Below, piece by piece: positions 15,988 to 23,707 of a DNA stretch of 46,256 nucleotides (positions within the stretch are counted from its first letter, which is position 1; each line of letters starts with the position of its first letter). A program made the position numbers and the translations under genes. A model generated the notes under the pieces. It saw nothing but the letters and a program-made list of their open reading frames with translations. It did no database searches and had not been told where the DNA came from. The DNA lies in contig NZ_JAPDDP010000065.1 of assembly GCF_027587195.1 (NCBI RefSeq), positions 1 through 46,256 of the forward strand, written 5' to 3'. The DNA comes from Solirubrobacter phytolaccae (lineage in GTDB: Bacteria; Actinomycetota; Thermoleophilia; Solirubrobacterales; Solirubrobacteraceae).

Positions 15988-17282
15988 GCCCGCGGCGGTC
16001 GCTGTACGGCTGGCTGGCGGCGGAGGGCGTCTCGCTCGCCGGCACGCGGGTGTCGATGGTGGCGCTGCCGTTCTTCGTGCTGACCACGACCGGCAGCCCG
16101 GAGAAGACCGGGCTTGTGGCGGTGGCCGAGCTGCTGCCGCTGGTCGTGCTCAAGGTGCTCGGCGGGCCGGTGATCGACCGGGTCGGTGCCCGGCGGGTGG
16201 CGCTGGTCTGCGACGGCGGGTCCGTGCTGGTGGTCGGCGCGGTGCCGCTGCTGCACGACGCCGGGGTGCTCTCCTTCCCGGCCCTCCTGGCGCTGGTCGC
16301 GGTGGCCGGCGCGCTGCGCGGCCCGGGCGACGCGGCCAAGCACTCGCTGATCCCGACGCTGTCGGCGACGGCGGCGGTGCCGATGGAGCGGGTCACCGGG
16401 CTCAGCTCGACGGTCGAGCGGACCGCTTCGATGCTCGGCGCCGTGCTCGCGGGCGCCCTCGTCGCGGTGGCGGGCCCGGCCAACGCGCTGCTGGTCGACG
16501 CGGCGTCGTTCGGCGTCTCCGCGCTGCTCCTCGCGTGGGCGTTGCCGGCCGGCACGCGCGGCCTGGGCGAGGAGGACGATGGCGAGCCGTACCTCGAGCG
16601 GCTGCGGGCCGGCTGGCGATTCCTACGCGGTGACCGCGTGCTGGTCGCCATCACGGTGATGGTGGCGTTGACCAACCTGCTCGACCTCGCCTGGTCCGCC
16701 GTGCTCGTGCCGGTCTGGGGCGTCGAGCGGGGCGGCGGCGCGGGCGCGGTCGGAGCGCTGTTCGCGACCTTCGCGGGCGCGTCGGCGCTGGGGTCGCTCC
16801 TCGCGGCGGCCTACGCCGAGCGGCTGTCGCGCCACGTCACCTACCTGGTCTGCTTCCTGGTCGCCGGGCTGCCGCGGTTCGCGGTCCTCGCCTTCGACGC
16901 CCCGCTCCCGGGCGTGCTCGCGGTGGCGGTGGTCGCCGGGTTCGCGTCGGGCTTCCTGAACCCGATCCTCGGCGCGGTCATCTACGAGCGGGTGCCCGCG
17001 CCCCTGGTCGGCCGCGTCAGCTCCCTCTCGACCGCGGCGTGCTTCGCGCTGATGCCGCTCGGCGGGCTGGTCGGCGGCTTCCTGGTCGCGGGAGCGGGCC
17101 TGAGCACGGCGATGCTGGTGTGCGGGGTCGCCTACTTCGCGGTCACCATGTTGCCCGCCATCGACCCGCGCTGGCGCGAGCTGGATGTACGATCGCCACG
17201 TGCTGCGGATCGGTTGGGAGAAGGCCCAGGGGAAGTTCGTCGCCCAGAACCGGGTCAGCAAGTCCACCCAGAGCCGAGGTGA
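15984..17282 (+). CDS. MFS transporter (ENTS-like) coupled to ArsR
   Basis: This 432-residue major facilitator has about 12 hydrophobic spans. It begins SLYGWLAAEGVSLAGTRVSMVALPFFVL, typical of the ENTS/MefA-like branch. It starts with GTG inside the ArsR stop codon. The transporter homology seems to end near residue 403 (AIDPRWRELD). The remaining ~30 residues are Arg/Pro/Glu-rich and run 98 nt into the following gene, so the natural stop may have been lost or the next start misjudged. Confidence 0.83.
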   Translation: MSPRRSLYGWLAAEGVSLAGTRVSMVALPFFVLTTTGSPEKTGLVAVAELLPLVVLKVLGGPVIDRVGARRVALVCDGGSVLVVGAVPLLHDAGVLSFPALLALVAVAGALRGPGDAAKHSLIPTLSATAAVPMERVTGLSSTVERTASMLGAVLAGALVAVAGPANALLVDAASFGVSALLLAWALPAGTRGLGEEDDGEPYLERLRAGWRFLRGDRVLVAITVMVALTNLLDLAWSAVLVPVWGVERGGGAGAVGALFATFAGASALGSLLAAAYAERLSRHVTYLVCFLVAGLPRFAVLAFDAPLPGVLAVAVVAGFASGFLNPILGAVIYERVPAPLVGRVSSLSTAACFALMPLGGLVGGFLVAGAGLSTAMLVCGVAYFAVTMLPAIDPRWRELDVRSPRAADRLGEGPGEVRRPEPGQQVHPEPR

Positions 17283-17568
17283 CGGCCCGTCCTACATCCT
17301 GTTGGTCTGGGACTACATGGTCGAGGTGCCCGGTGCCGACGGGCAGCCGACCCGCCTCGTGATCCGGGTCAAGAACCCGAACCTCGACCTGCCCGAGCTG
17401 GGCGGGACGGTCCCGGTGCTGGTCAACCGCCGGCGGACCAAGGCGGCGTTCGACCTCGACGACCCGAGCATCTCCCCCGACGCGCGGCGCAAGCTCGGCG
17501 AACAGCGTCAGAAGGCCAACGCCGCCGCGAAGCAGGCCAAGTTCGACGCGAAGCGCACCGAGCGTTAG
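17185..17568 (+). CDS. Hypothetical basic protein
   Basis: This 127-residue protein has a beta-rich core (SYILLVWDYMVEVPGADGQPTRLVIRVKNP, then LGGTVPVLVNRRRTKAAFDLDDP) and a Lys/Ala-rich helical tail (EQRQKANAAAKQAKFDAKRTER). No family is recognised. ATG 17185 lies 98 nt inside the MFS reading frame; GTG 17200 is an alternative. It ends in a 4-nt overlap with the convergent ASCH gene. Confidence 0.65.
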   Translation: MYDRHVLRIGWEKAQGKFVAQNRVSKSTQSRGDGPSYILLVWDYMVEVPGADGQPTRLVIRVKNPNLDLPELGGTVPVLVNRRRTKAAFDLDDPSISPDARRKLGEQRQKANAAAKQAKFDAKRTER

Positions 17569-17993
17569 GCCAGGCGGAACCGCCACACGAGCACCTGCGT
17601 GTCGTCGGTCAGCGCGGAGAGCGTGCCGGCGGGCAGCGTGGGGATCACTTCGTGAGTCCAGAAGCGCTCGTGTGCGACGCGCCACTGGGCGACGTCCTCG
17701 AAGTCCTCACCCTCGTCGCGGGCAAGGCTCCAGTCGGCGTCTCCGAGCCGGATGACCTCGACGAGCGTCGTCTCGATCACGCCGACCGGCTGCTCGCTGG
17801 AATCGACGACCGTGTGGCGCTGTCCGACGACCGGCAGCGCCTCGCCTTCCACCTCCCACTCGATCGCCAGCCCCGTCGTCGCCGTCTTCTTGCCCGACAG
17901 GACCGCGGCCACGAGCTTGTCTCGCAGCGGCCCCGGGAACGCGAACGTGATGACGTCTCCAGGCGGCGGCTGTGGGGTGTCTGAGCGTTGCAC
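17565..17993 (-). CDS. ASCH-domain protein
   Basis: This 142-residue protein is an ASCH domain throughout. The marker GKKTATTGL (34-42) is followed by GQRHTVVDSSEQPVGVIETTLVEVI and the acidic/aromatic end WSLARDEGEDFEDVAQWRVAHERFW. ASCH proteins bind RNA or hydrolyse modified nucleosides such as N4-acetylcytidine; the GK-K-T segment matches the amidohydrolase branch. There is no operon partner. It is divergent from the small membrane protein at 18024. Confidence 0.85.
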   Translation of the reverse strand: MQRSDTPQPPPGDVITFAFPGPLRDKLVAAVLSGKKTATTGLAIEWEVEGEALPVVGQRHTVVDSSEQPVGVIETTLVEVIRLGDADWSLARDEGEDFEDVAQWRVAHERFWTHEVIPTLPAGTLSALTDDTQVLVWRFRLA

Positions 17994-18023
17994 TCGAGTG
18001 GCGAAGCGGATTATGCTCGCGAG

Positions 18024-18227
18024 GTGCTCGCATCATGGCGTAACTGGCAGCTTCCCCATGCACGCTGGATCTGGTTGAGCGCGTACTTCGTCGCCGGGGC
18101 CGTCGCGCTCCTGCTCGGCGCGGGAGCCGCCAGCGCGCTGGTCGGCGCGGTGGTCGCCATCCCGGTCGTCGGCGGGCTCGAGCTCTGGTTTCGTGCTCGA
18201 CACGCCGAGCGTCCGGACAGCGGGTAG
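18024..18227 (+). CDS. Small two-helix membrane protein
   Basis: This 67-residue protein has two adjacent hydrophobic spans (WIWLSAYFVAGAVALLLGAG and ALVGAVVAIPVVGGLELWF) and charged ends. GTG 18024 is chosen because TTGCAC (17988-17993) and TATGCT (18012-18017), 18 nt apart, form a good promoter whose -10 ends 6 nt before it. This makes an in-frame TTG at 17988 the -35 rather than a start codon. Function unknown. Confidence 0.6.
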   Translation: MLASWRNWQLPHARWIWLSAYFVAGAVALLLGAGAASALVGAVVAIPVVGGLELWFRARHAERPDSG

Positions 18228-18293
18228 GCCCGCCTGCGACGTCGTCGAAAGACAGCACACTTGTCCGGTCCGCCGGTCGGGTAGGCGCAGGTC

Positions 18294-18452
18294 ATGACCG
18301 ACGACAAGAAGCCCGTTCCCGTGCCAGGCGAGGCCCAGCGCGACGACGGCGACGTCCAGTAGTTCGAGGTCGACGAGACCAACGTCAGCGGCGCCACCGA
18401 GTCACAGCGGCCGCGGGAAGACGGCGCGCCGGACACTGAGCCCGACGAGTAG
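18294..18452 (+). pseudogene. Small acidic protein gene with an in-frame amber codon
   Basis: ATG 18294 opens a frame reading MTDDKKPVPVPGEAQRDDGD-VQ, then TAG at 18360-18362. The same frame continues FEVDETNVSGATESQRP through an acidic tail to TAG at 18450-18452, giving 52 codons with one internal stop. Composition and GC3 look alike on both sides of the amber, so a single point mutation (for example from TAC/TAT or CAG) in a small disordered acidic protein is the simplest reading. A second, shorter gene or suppression is possible. Confidence 0.5.
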
Positions 18453-18460
18453 GGCCGCGC

Positions 18461-18991
18461 TCAGCGGTGACGTTCGCGGCCGTACTGACGTTTCTCCGCT
18501 CGCCGGCTCCGCCTGGGTGTGTTCCAGCTCAGCGGCGGCCCCGGGCGCGTGGGTACTTCGCCGCGGCCGATCCGGTACAGCGGTACATCGTCTCGTTCGC
18601 AGACCCACCACGCTTCGCCGTCGCGAACCGCGGCGCGCGCCGGGTGCGGGTGCCACGGGCATGGGGGTCGTGACTGTGCCCAGGCGGCGTCCGTCTCGGC
18701 GAGATCCTCTTGCAGGATGTCGGCGGTCAGGACCAGGAGCCTGGGTCCGGTCATCGTTCGCGGCACCCAGTTCCCGCCGCCGTACTCGGTGGGCGTTTCG
18801 GGATCGAGGTCATCTTCGAGCGGCGGCAGCGGCTCGCTGAGCTCAGCGATCGCGAGATGCAAGCCGTTCAGGTCGACGGCGCGGTATGCGACCACGGCGA
18901 GCTCGGCGATCGGCTGCGCACCCTGCAGATCGCGAAGGACGGCGGCGGCAGGCGCGTCCAGCCAGTCCGGAGGCCTGCCCGAGTCGTGCAC
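18461..18991 (-). CDS. Hypothetical protein
   Basis: This 176-residue protein has no recognised domain. The first half is hydrophobic/acidic (ELAVVAYRAVDLNGLHLAIAELSEPLPPLEDDLDPE). A Trp/Cys-containing middle (CPWHPHPARAAVRDGEAWWVCERDDVPLYRIGRGEVP) looks like a small metal- or nucleic-acid-binding ribbon, and the end is very basic. GTG 18991 is preferred because a TAAGGT -10 ends 7 nt upstream. Confidence 0.6.
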   Translation of the reverse strand: MHDSGRPPDWLDAPAAAVLRDLQGAQPIAELAVVAYRAVDLNGLHLAIAELSEPLPPLEDDLDPETPTEYGGGNWVPRTMTGPRLLVLTADILQEDLAETDAAWAQSRPPCPWHPHPARAAVRDGEAWWVCERDDVPLYRIGRGEVPTRPGPPLSWNTPRRSRRAEKRQYGRERHR

Positions 18992-19049
18992 GCGGCCGAC
19001 CTTACCGTTTCCCGAGTGGTGAGCTGACGGCGCGGGTAGCCGGGGGCCT

Positions 19050-20249
19050 GTGAGCCTCCTCGCCTCCACGCTCGTCATGGCCACCGCCAGCCTCGGCGGC
19101 TTCCAGCTCGACGGCGACGCGCAGGGCCGCGCGACGCTCGCGTGGACCGGTTACGCGGGCAAACGCTACGTCCTCCGGGTCGCCGACCTCCGAGACGGCA
19201 GGCCGGGACCGACGCGCGAGCTGTGGACCGGGAAGGGGCTCGCCCACGTGATGTTGGAGTCCTTCGACGTGTCGCCCGGAGGCGCCGCGGTCGCGTGCGT
19301 GCAGGCCAGTCGGGACGTGCATGACAAGCCCTGGCGGACCTACGTGCTGCGAAGGGCGGCGGGCGGAGCCTGGAGCAAGCCGATCCGCGTGAGTGGCAAG
19401 CGCATTCACGACGTCTCGTGCGCCACCGACGACTCCGGGCGGGTGACGATCGCGTACGGGCTCGGCGGGCCGGTTCGGACGACGACGATCGCAGTCGACG
19501 GGTCCCAGGAAGGCCCGGTGACGCTTCGGCGGGACTCCGTCGGGCCGCCGCAGGTGGTCGCCTCCGCCACCGGCGCGGCAACCATCGCCTACACCGCGGA
19601 CACCAACCGCCAGCGCTTCCTGTACATCGCCGAAAGCGGACCAGGTGGATGGACCAGTCGCCTTGTCGGGCCGGCCATGCTCCCAGAGCTCGCGATGGAC
19701 GACACCGGCCGCGCCCTGGTCGGCTGGTCGAGCGTTTCGGAGGCCGACAACCAGCTGCGCCTCGCCACCGCACCCGCCTTTGCCCCGCAGACGCTGATCT
19801 CCGAGCCACGCAGCACGCTTTCCCGCATCGCCGCGAGCGCGCGCGGCGACGTGCTCGCGGCGTGGCAGAGCAACGCATGGACGTTCTCGAACGGCCCGCG
19901 CGAGCTGCACGTGATGCTTCAACGGCCCGGGCAGCCGTTCGGCCCACCGGTCTCGCTCGGACGCTTCGAAGGCTATCCCGCCGAGATCGCTCTCGCCGCG
20001 GACGGCACGGGCGCCGCGGCATGGAACACGGCTCGTGAGTCGCGTCCCCCAAAGCTCGTCGTGCGACGTCTCGCAGCCGACGGCGCGTGGCAGCCACCAG
20101 TGGCGCTCGCCGGGACCGAGGTCCAGATCGTCGCGGCCCCCGGCGGCACCGTGACGGTCGCGTGGCTCGCCAAGTCCGCGGACGGCCGACGCGAGCGACT
20201 GCACGCCGGGCTCGTAGCGACAGGCTCGCTCGCCCGCCGGAGCCGCTGA
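19050..20249 (+). CDS. Beta-propeller-like repeat protein, unknown function
   Basis: This 399-residue protein is built from short repeating units of about 45-50 residues of the type D-x-G-R-A-x-x-A-W/Y (DAQGRATLAWTGY, DSGRVTIAYGL, ATGAATIAYTAD, DTGRALVGWSS, ARGDVLAAWQS, DGTGAAAWNT, GGTVTVAWLAK). This pattern indicates a seven-bladed beta-propeller. The N-terminus is mildly hydrophobic (SLLASTLVMATASLGGF) and could be a poor signal peptide. The start is GTG 19050. No catalytic motif is visible. It converges on the methyltransferase gene. Confidence 0.7.
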   Translation: MSLLASTLVMATASLGGFQLDGDAQGRATLAWTGYAGKRYVLRVADLRDGRPGPTRELWTGKGLAHVMLESFDVSPGGAAVACVQASRDVHDKPWRTYVLRRAAGGAWSKPIRVSGKRIHDVSCATDDSGRVTIAYGLGGPVRTTTIAVDGSQEGPVTLRRDSVGPPQVVASATGAATIAYTADTNRQRFLYIAESGPGGWTSRLVGPAMLPELAMDDTGRALVGWSSVSEADNQLRLATAPAFAPQTLISEPRSTLSRIAASARGDVLAAWQSNAWTFSNGPRELHVMLQRPGQPFGPPVSLGRFEGYPAEIALAADGTGAAAWNTARESRPPKLVVRRLAADGAWQPPVALAGTEVQIVAAPGGTVTVAWLAKSADGRRERLHAGLVATGSLARRSR

Positions 20250-20259
20250 GCGTGATCAG

Positions 20260-20817
20260 CTAAGCGGACGAACCACGCCTGCGGCACGACCAGAGCAGCG
20301 CTTGCCGGTCCCGGCGCAACTCCGGCACCTGCGCCCACGGGAGCCTGCGGCCGCGTGAGCGCACGGGATGGGCGAGCGCCTGAGCCAGCCGGGTCTCGTG
20401 GCAGAACCGGCCCCCCGGGACCAGCACGCGGGCGATCTCGGACAGCGCATCCGCCCGGCCCGCGACGTGGTACGTGGTCCCGAAATCGATCACCGCATCG
20501 AAGCTCGCATCGGCGAACGGCAAGGCACGCACGTCGCCGCAGACAAGCTCCACCGACGTGCCCGCGACCCGGTGGCCGGCCTCCTCGAGCAACCGCGGAT
20601 CGATGTCGAGTCCGACCAGGCGCGTCGGGGCGAGCTGGCGCACGATCGGCGCCAGCGCCACGCCGCGACCGCATCCGACTTCGAGGATGCGCGCGCCTCG
20701 CGGCACCCCGAGCAGCGACAGCATCACCGGCACCTCGAGGTTCTGCTGGCAGCGGTTCCGCGCTTCGTCGTTCGGGAACGGTCGGTACTCGCGTTCTGAG
20801 CTGTCGGTCGCGAACAT
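20260..20817 (-). CDS. SAM-dependent class I methyltransferase
   Basis: This 185-residue methyltransferase has motif I at 46-52 (EVGCGRG), an acidic motif II (GLDIDPRLLEEA), then CGDVRALPFADASFDAVIDFGTTYHV. The C-terminal ~35 residues are basic. The substrate is unknown. A textbook promoter precedes it: TTGACC (20847-20852), 17 nt, TACGCT (20824-20829), 6 nt, ATG. A palindrome overlies the -35, so it is probably repressed by the TetR encoded just upstream. Confidence 0.87.
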   Translation of the reverse strand: MFATDSSEREYRPFPNDEARNRCQQNLEVPVMLSLLGVPRGARILEVGCGRGVALAPIVRQLAPTRLVGLDIDPRLLEEAGHRVAGTSVELVCGDVRALPFADASFDAVIDFGTTYHVAGRADALSEIARVLVPGGRFCHETRLAQALAHPVRSRGRRLPWAQVPELRRDRQALLWSCRRRGSSA

Positions 20818-20823
20818 GAGGGC

Positions 20824-20854
20824 AGCGTAGACACTTATCGACCGACGGTCAATA
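20824..20854 (-). promoter_or_regulatory. Methyltransferase promoter with TetR-type operator
   Basis: On the coding strand TATTGACCGTCGGTCGATA (20836-20854) is a 19-bp near-perfect palindrome that contains the -35 TTGACC. The -10 TACGCT lies 17 nt downstream and the ATG 6 nt after that. The site is 23 nt beyond the stop codon of the TetR gene at 20877, which is the obvious candidate to bind it. Confidence 0.7.
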
Positions 20855-20876
20855 GGCGTTCGCCACGGCGCGGCGG

Positions 20877-21488
20877 TCAGTGCTCTTGGTGGTGCCGCTG
20901 CCGGTTGACGGCGAGGATCTCGTCGGAGAGGTCGGGGTCCACGAGTCGGATCGCGCGTGAAAGGACGATCGCCCCGACGATCTCGCTCAGCAGCGCGATC
21001 GATCGACGCCGCGCTGCTTCCGGGTCGAGCGCCTCCCCGCGCTCGGTCGCCTCGAGCTGCTGCGCAGCGTCAAACCCCGCGATGTAGCCGTTCACGCCCT
21101 CGGCGTAGGCGGCTTGGATCGCGGGCCCGTGGCGACCGGCGTCGGTGACCAGCGCCGCCGACGGGCACCCGCCCCCGGGCATGTCGCGGTGCCCGGGCGA
21201 GAGATAGGCGTCCACGGTCTCCGCGAGTGAGGGCCGCTCGGGATCCGCCTCGTCGGTGGCCCGCGCGAGCGTCGCCAGTGAGGTCGCGAAGGCGTCTTCG
21301 AAGACGGCCACCGCAAGCGCGTCCTTGGAAGCGAAGTGGTTGTAGAAGCCGCCGTGGGTCATACCCGCGTCCTTCATGAGCGCGGCGATCCCGATCGCGT
21401 CGATCCCGTCGGTGCGGAATCGGGGACTCGCCGCATCGACGATGCGCCGTCGCGTCTGGGCCATGTCCTGCTCGGAGATCCGCGGCAC
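20877..21488 (-). CDS. TetR-family regulator
   Basis: This 203-residue TetR protein has the DNA-binding part RRRIVDAASPRFRTDGIDAIGIAALMKDAGMTHGGFYNHFASKDAL. This THGGFY-HF form is shared by regulators of NmrA- and SDR-like or transport genes. The C-terminal domain holds GGGCPSAALVTDAGRHGP. GTG 21488 gives the normal N-terminus (PRISEQDMAQ); ATG 21464 would trim it. The divergent NmrA-like frame begins at the very next base, leaving no room for a promoter between them. It is followed by the operator and methyltransferase. Confidence 0.85.
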   Translation of the reverse strand: MPRISEQDMAQTRRRIVDAASPRFRTDGIDAIGIAALMKDAGMTHGGFYNHFASKDALAVAVFEDAFATSLATLARATDEADPERPSLAETVDAYLSPGHRDMPGGGCPSAALVTDAGRHGPAIQAAYAEGVNGYIAGFDAAQQLEATERGEALDPEAARRRSIALLSEIVGAIVLSRAIRLVDPDLSDEILAVNRQRHHQEH

Positions 21489-22331
21489 GGGGCAGTCCTC
21501 TTCGGTACGCTCCAGCACCTCCTCGACCGGCGCCCCGCCGCCGAGCTCGTGGGCCTGGCCCGCGACCCGGAGAAGGCCGCGGTCCTCGCCGCCCTCGGCA
21601 TCGAGATCCGCACCGGCGACTACTTCGACTACGACTCGCTGAAGCGCGCCTTCGCGGGCGTCGAGAAGGTGCTGTTGGTGCCCACCCATGCGTTCACCGA
21701 CCGCAGCACCCAGCACGCCAACGTGATCGCCGCGGCGGCGGAGGTCGGCGTCAAGCACCTCGTCTACACACCGATCATCCGCAAGGCCGGCTCTGCCTTC
21801 GAGCTGCCGCAGGTCACCGAGCCCGACGCCTTCACCATCAAGACGCTCGAGGCGTCAGGCCTTCAGTCCACGATCCTCGGCCACCCGCCGTACATCGAGA
21901 ACTTCCCGTTCTACATCGGAGCCGACGCGTTCGAGTCCGGCGTCCGCGTCCCGGCCGGAGACGGCAAGGTCGCTTCGGCCGCGCGCGAGGACCTCGCCGA
22001 GGCCCAGGCCGTGGTCCTGACCGACCCCGGGCACGAGGGCAAGACCTACGCCCTCCACGGAGCTCCGGCGGTCTCGTTCTCCGATCTCGCCCAGATCCTG
22101 TCGGAGATCCGGGGCACCGCCGTCCACCACGTACCGCTGTCGGACGAGGCGTACCTCGAGCACATGGTCGCCGGCGGCCTGCCGGGGCCCGCCGCCGAGT
22201 TCGCGCTGAGGTGGATCCACGCCATCAACGGCGGCGAGTGGGACGACCAGCCCGGTGACCTCGAGCGGCTGCTGGGCCGCAAGCCCACCACGATCGCCGA
22301 GTTCCTGCGCGACTACCCCGCCGCCGCGTAA
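21489..22331 (+). pseudogene. NmrA-like NAD(P)-binding protein, 5'-truncated
   Basis: The frame gives about 280 residues of an NmrA/SDR-like protein from helix alpha-1 onward: GTLQHLLDRRPAAELVGLARDPEKAAVLAALGIEIRTGDYFD, KVLLVPTHA, VKHLVYTPIIRKAG and GHPPYIENF. The expected first strand and glycine-rich nucleotide loop (V-T-G-A-T-G-x-x-G) are absent, and no plausible start codon lies at the right place. The sequence instead runs straight into the antisense start of the TetR gene. The likely cause is deletion of the intergenic region and first ~15 codons. It could still be translated from an antisense start, but would lack the dinucleotide loop. Confidence 0.7.
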
Positions 22332-22347
22332 GGGTCCCGCCCGGACA

Positions 22348-22379
22348 CGTGGCCGCCGTCGCCTGGCGGGACGGCCACG
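22348..22379. terminator. Stem-loop between convergent genes
   Basis: CGTGGCCG (22348-22355) pairs perfectly with CGGCCACG (22372-22379) across a 16-nt GC-rich loop. It sits between the NmrA-like gene ending at 22331 and the minus-strand small gene ending at 22407. No T-run follows. Confidence 0.5.
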
Positions 22380-22406
22380 GTGAGTCGCACTGGGTTCGTC
22401 AGGCGA

Positions 22407-22574
22407 TCAGTACCACTTGCCTTTGGCGAAGCCACCGAAGGCGATGAGGCCGACGAGCGCGATCAGCACCCCGATCAACACGCTCCAGACGATCGCCACC
22501 ACGATGCCCACGATCACGAGAATTCCGCCGAGCCCAATTCCTCCGGTGTTGCCTCCCGAGCGATCTCTGGCCAT
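22407..22574 (-). CDS. Small Gly-rich membrane protein
   Basis: This 55-residue protein has the basic N-terminus MARDRSGGNTGG. One long or two closely packed hydrophobic spans follow (GLGGILVIVGIVVAIVWSVLIGVLIALVGLIAFGGF), ending KGKWY. A strong AGGAGG lies 7 nt before ATG 22574, so it is surely translated. Function unknown. Confidence 0.7.
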   Translation of the reverse strand: MARDRSGGNTGGIGLGGILVIVGIVVAIVWSVLIGVLIALVGLIAFGGFAKGKWY

Positions 22575-22696
22575 GAACGTCCTCCTGAACGAAGCGGTGA
22601 GGGCCCGCGCCGCGCGCGAGCTCGCACTGAGCCTGCCCAACTTCGGCGGGATTCAGCGATCGGCGACCGCCGGTCGCTCCCGGGGGCTCGCCGGGG

Positions 22697-23368
22697 TCAG
22701 CTCCCGACCTCGATGAGATCGACCACGAACACCAGGGTCTCGTTCGGTTGGATCGACGCGCCGGCGCCCTGCTCGCCGTAGCCGAGCTCGGGCGGGATGA
22801 CGATCTCGCGCCGGCCGCCGACGCGCATCCCCGTGACGCCCTGGTCGAAGCCCGCGATGACGCTGCCGCTCCCGAGCTCGAACCGGAACGGGTCGGCGTA
22901 GCTCGCGTCGACCTCCTTGCCGTTCGACCACGTCTTGAGGAAGTAGTGCACGCGCGGCAGCGTGCCCGCGTCGGCGACGGCTCCGGTCCCGACGATCACG
23001 TCGCGCGTGACGAGGGTCGCGGGCGGCGCCCCGTTCGGGATGGCGACCACCGGCTTCGCGCCCTGCGGGCACGCCGTGTAGCGCTTGCGCACGGAGGCCG
23101 TGCGACCGTCGCGAGTGCGGGCCTTCACCGTCAGCGTGAACGACCGCTGGGGCAGCTTGCGGACGACGATCTGCCGGTCCGGCCGCGCCCGGGTGACGCG
23201 CTTGACCAGCTTTGCTCCGGCCCGCACCGTCAAGGTCTCGAACCGCTCACGCGGGCTCAGCGCGAGCGTGCCGAACCCCATGCACGTGCGGCTGGACGGC
23301 AGATTGAAGGCCTGTCCAGCCGGGATCGGGGCGAGAAGCAGCGCAGACGCCGCAAGGGTCGCGATCAT
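22697..23368 (-). CDS. Secreted FKBP-type peptidyl-prolyl isomerase
   Basis: This 223-residue protein has a signal peptide (1-19). A beta-rich region with two Cys (about residues 29 and 99) and Arg/Lys-rich strands precedes a C-terminal FKBP domain at about 115-223. Family residues are VHYFLKTWSNGKEVDASY, the F-x-x-G pattern VIAGFDQGVTGMRVGGRREIVIPPELGYGEQGAG and the final strand TLVFVVDLIEV. It should speed prolyl isomerisation of exported proteins. The upstream domain is not recognised. Confidence 0.87.
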   Translation of the reverse strand: MIATLAASALLLAPIPAGQAFNLPSSRTCMGFGTLALSPRERFETLTVRAGAKLVKRVTRARPDRQIVVRKLPQRSFTLTVKARTRDGRTASVRKRYTACPQGAKPVVAIPNGAPPATLVTRDVIVGTGAVADAGTLPRVHYFLKTWSNGKEVDASYADPFRFELGSGSVIAGFDQGVTGMRVGGRREIVIPPELGYGEQGAGASIQPNETLVFVVDLIEVGS

Positions 23369-23388
23369 CGCGTGTACTCAAGCAGCGG

Positions 23389-23664
23389 CTACGTCGGTCC
23401 GCTCGATGCGCCGGCGGCTTCTGAGCGCTCAGTCCGTCGTTCGGCGCGAAACGCAAGGACCTGCAACACGGCGAAGACCACGAGTGCCACGAGCGGCCAC
23501 GGCCTATCGACTTCCGCGCCCTGCAGCAGGCCGGCCGTTCCGGCGGCGAGAGCGGCAGCTACCGACCACGCGCGCGCGGGACCTCGCTTGCCGCGCACGA
23601 AGACGTCCCAGTTGAGCGCCAGTACGACGCCGACGACGATCACCGCAAGCGCCCACTGACTCAC
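23389..23664 (-). CDS. Small membrane protein, three hydrophobic spans
   Basis: This 91-residue protein has hydrophobic stretches ALAVIVVGVVLAL, ARAWSVAAALAAGTAGLL and WPLVALVVFAVLQVLAF and a charged Ser/Glu/Arg tail. It lies 20 nt upstream of the FKBP gene on the same strand and may share its transcript. No family is recognised. Confidence 0.55.
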   Translation of the reverse strand: MSQWALAVIVVGVVLALNWDVFVRGKRGPARAWSVAAALAAGTAGLLQGAEVDRPWPLVALVVFAVLQVLAFRAERRTERSEAAGASSGPT

Positions 23665-23707
23665 GTCGCGGATTCAAACAGGTCTTCAAGCACTGCGCTG
23701 CATGTCT

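Noticed and set aside
17988..18023. TTG 17988 as start of the small membrane protein
   Set aside because: TTGCAC fits better as the -35 of a promoter with TATGCT 18 nt downstream; GTG 18024 gives a sensible membrane protein.
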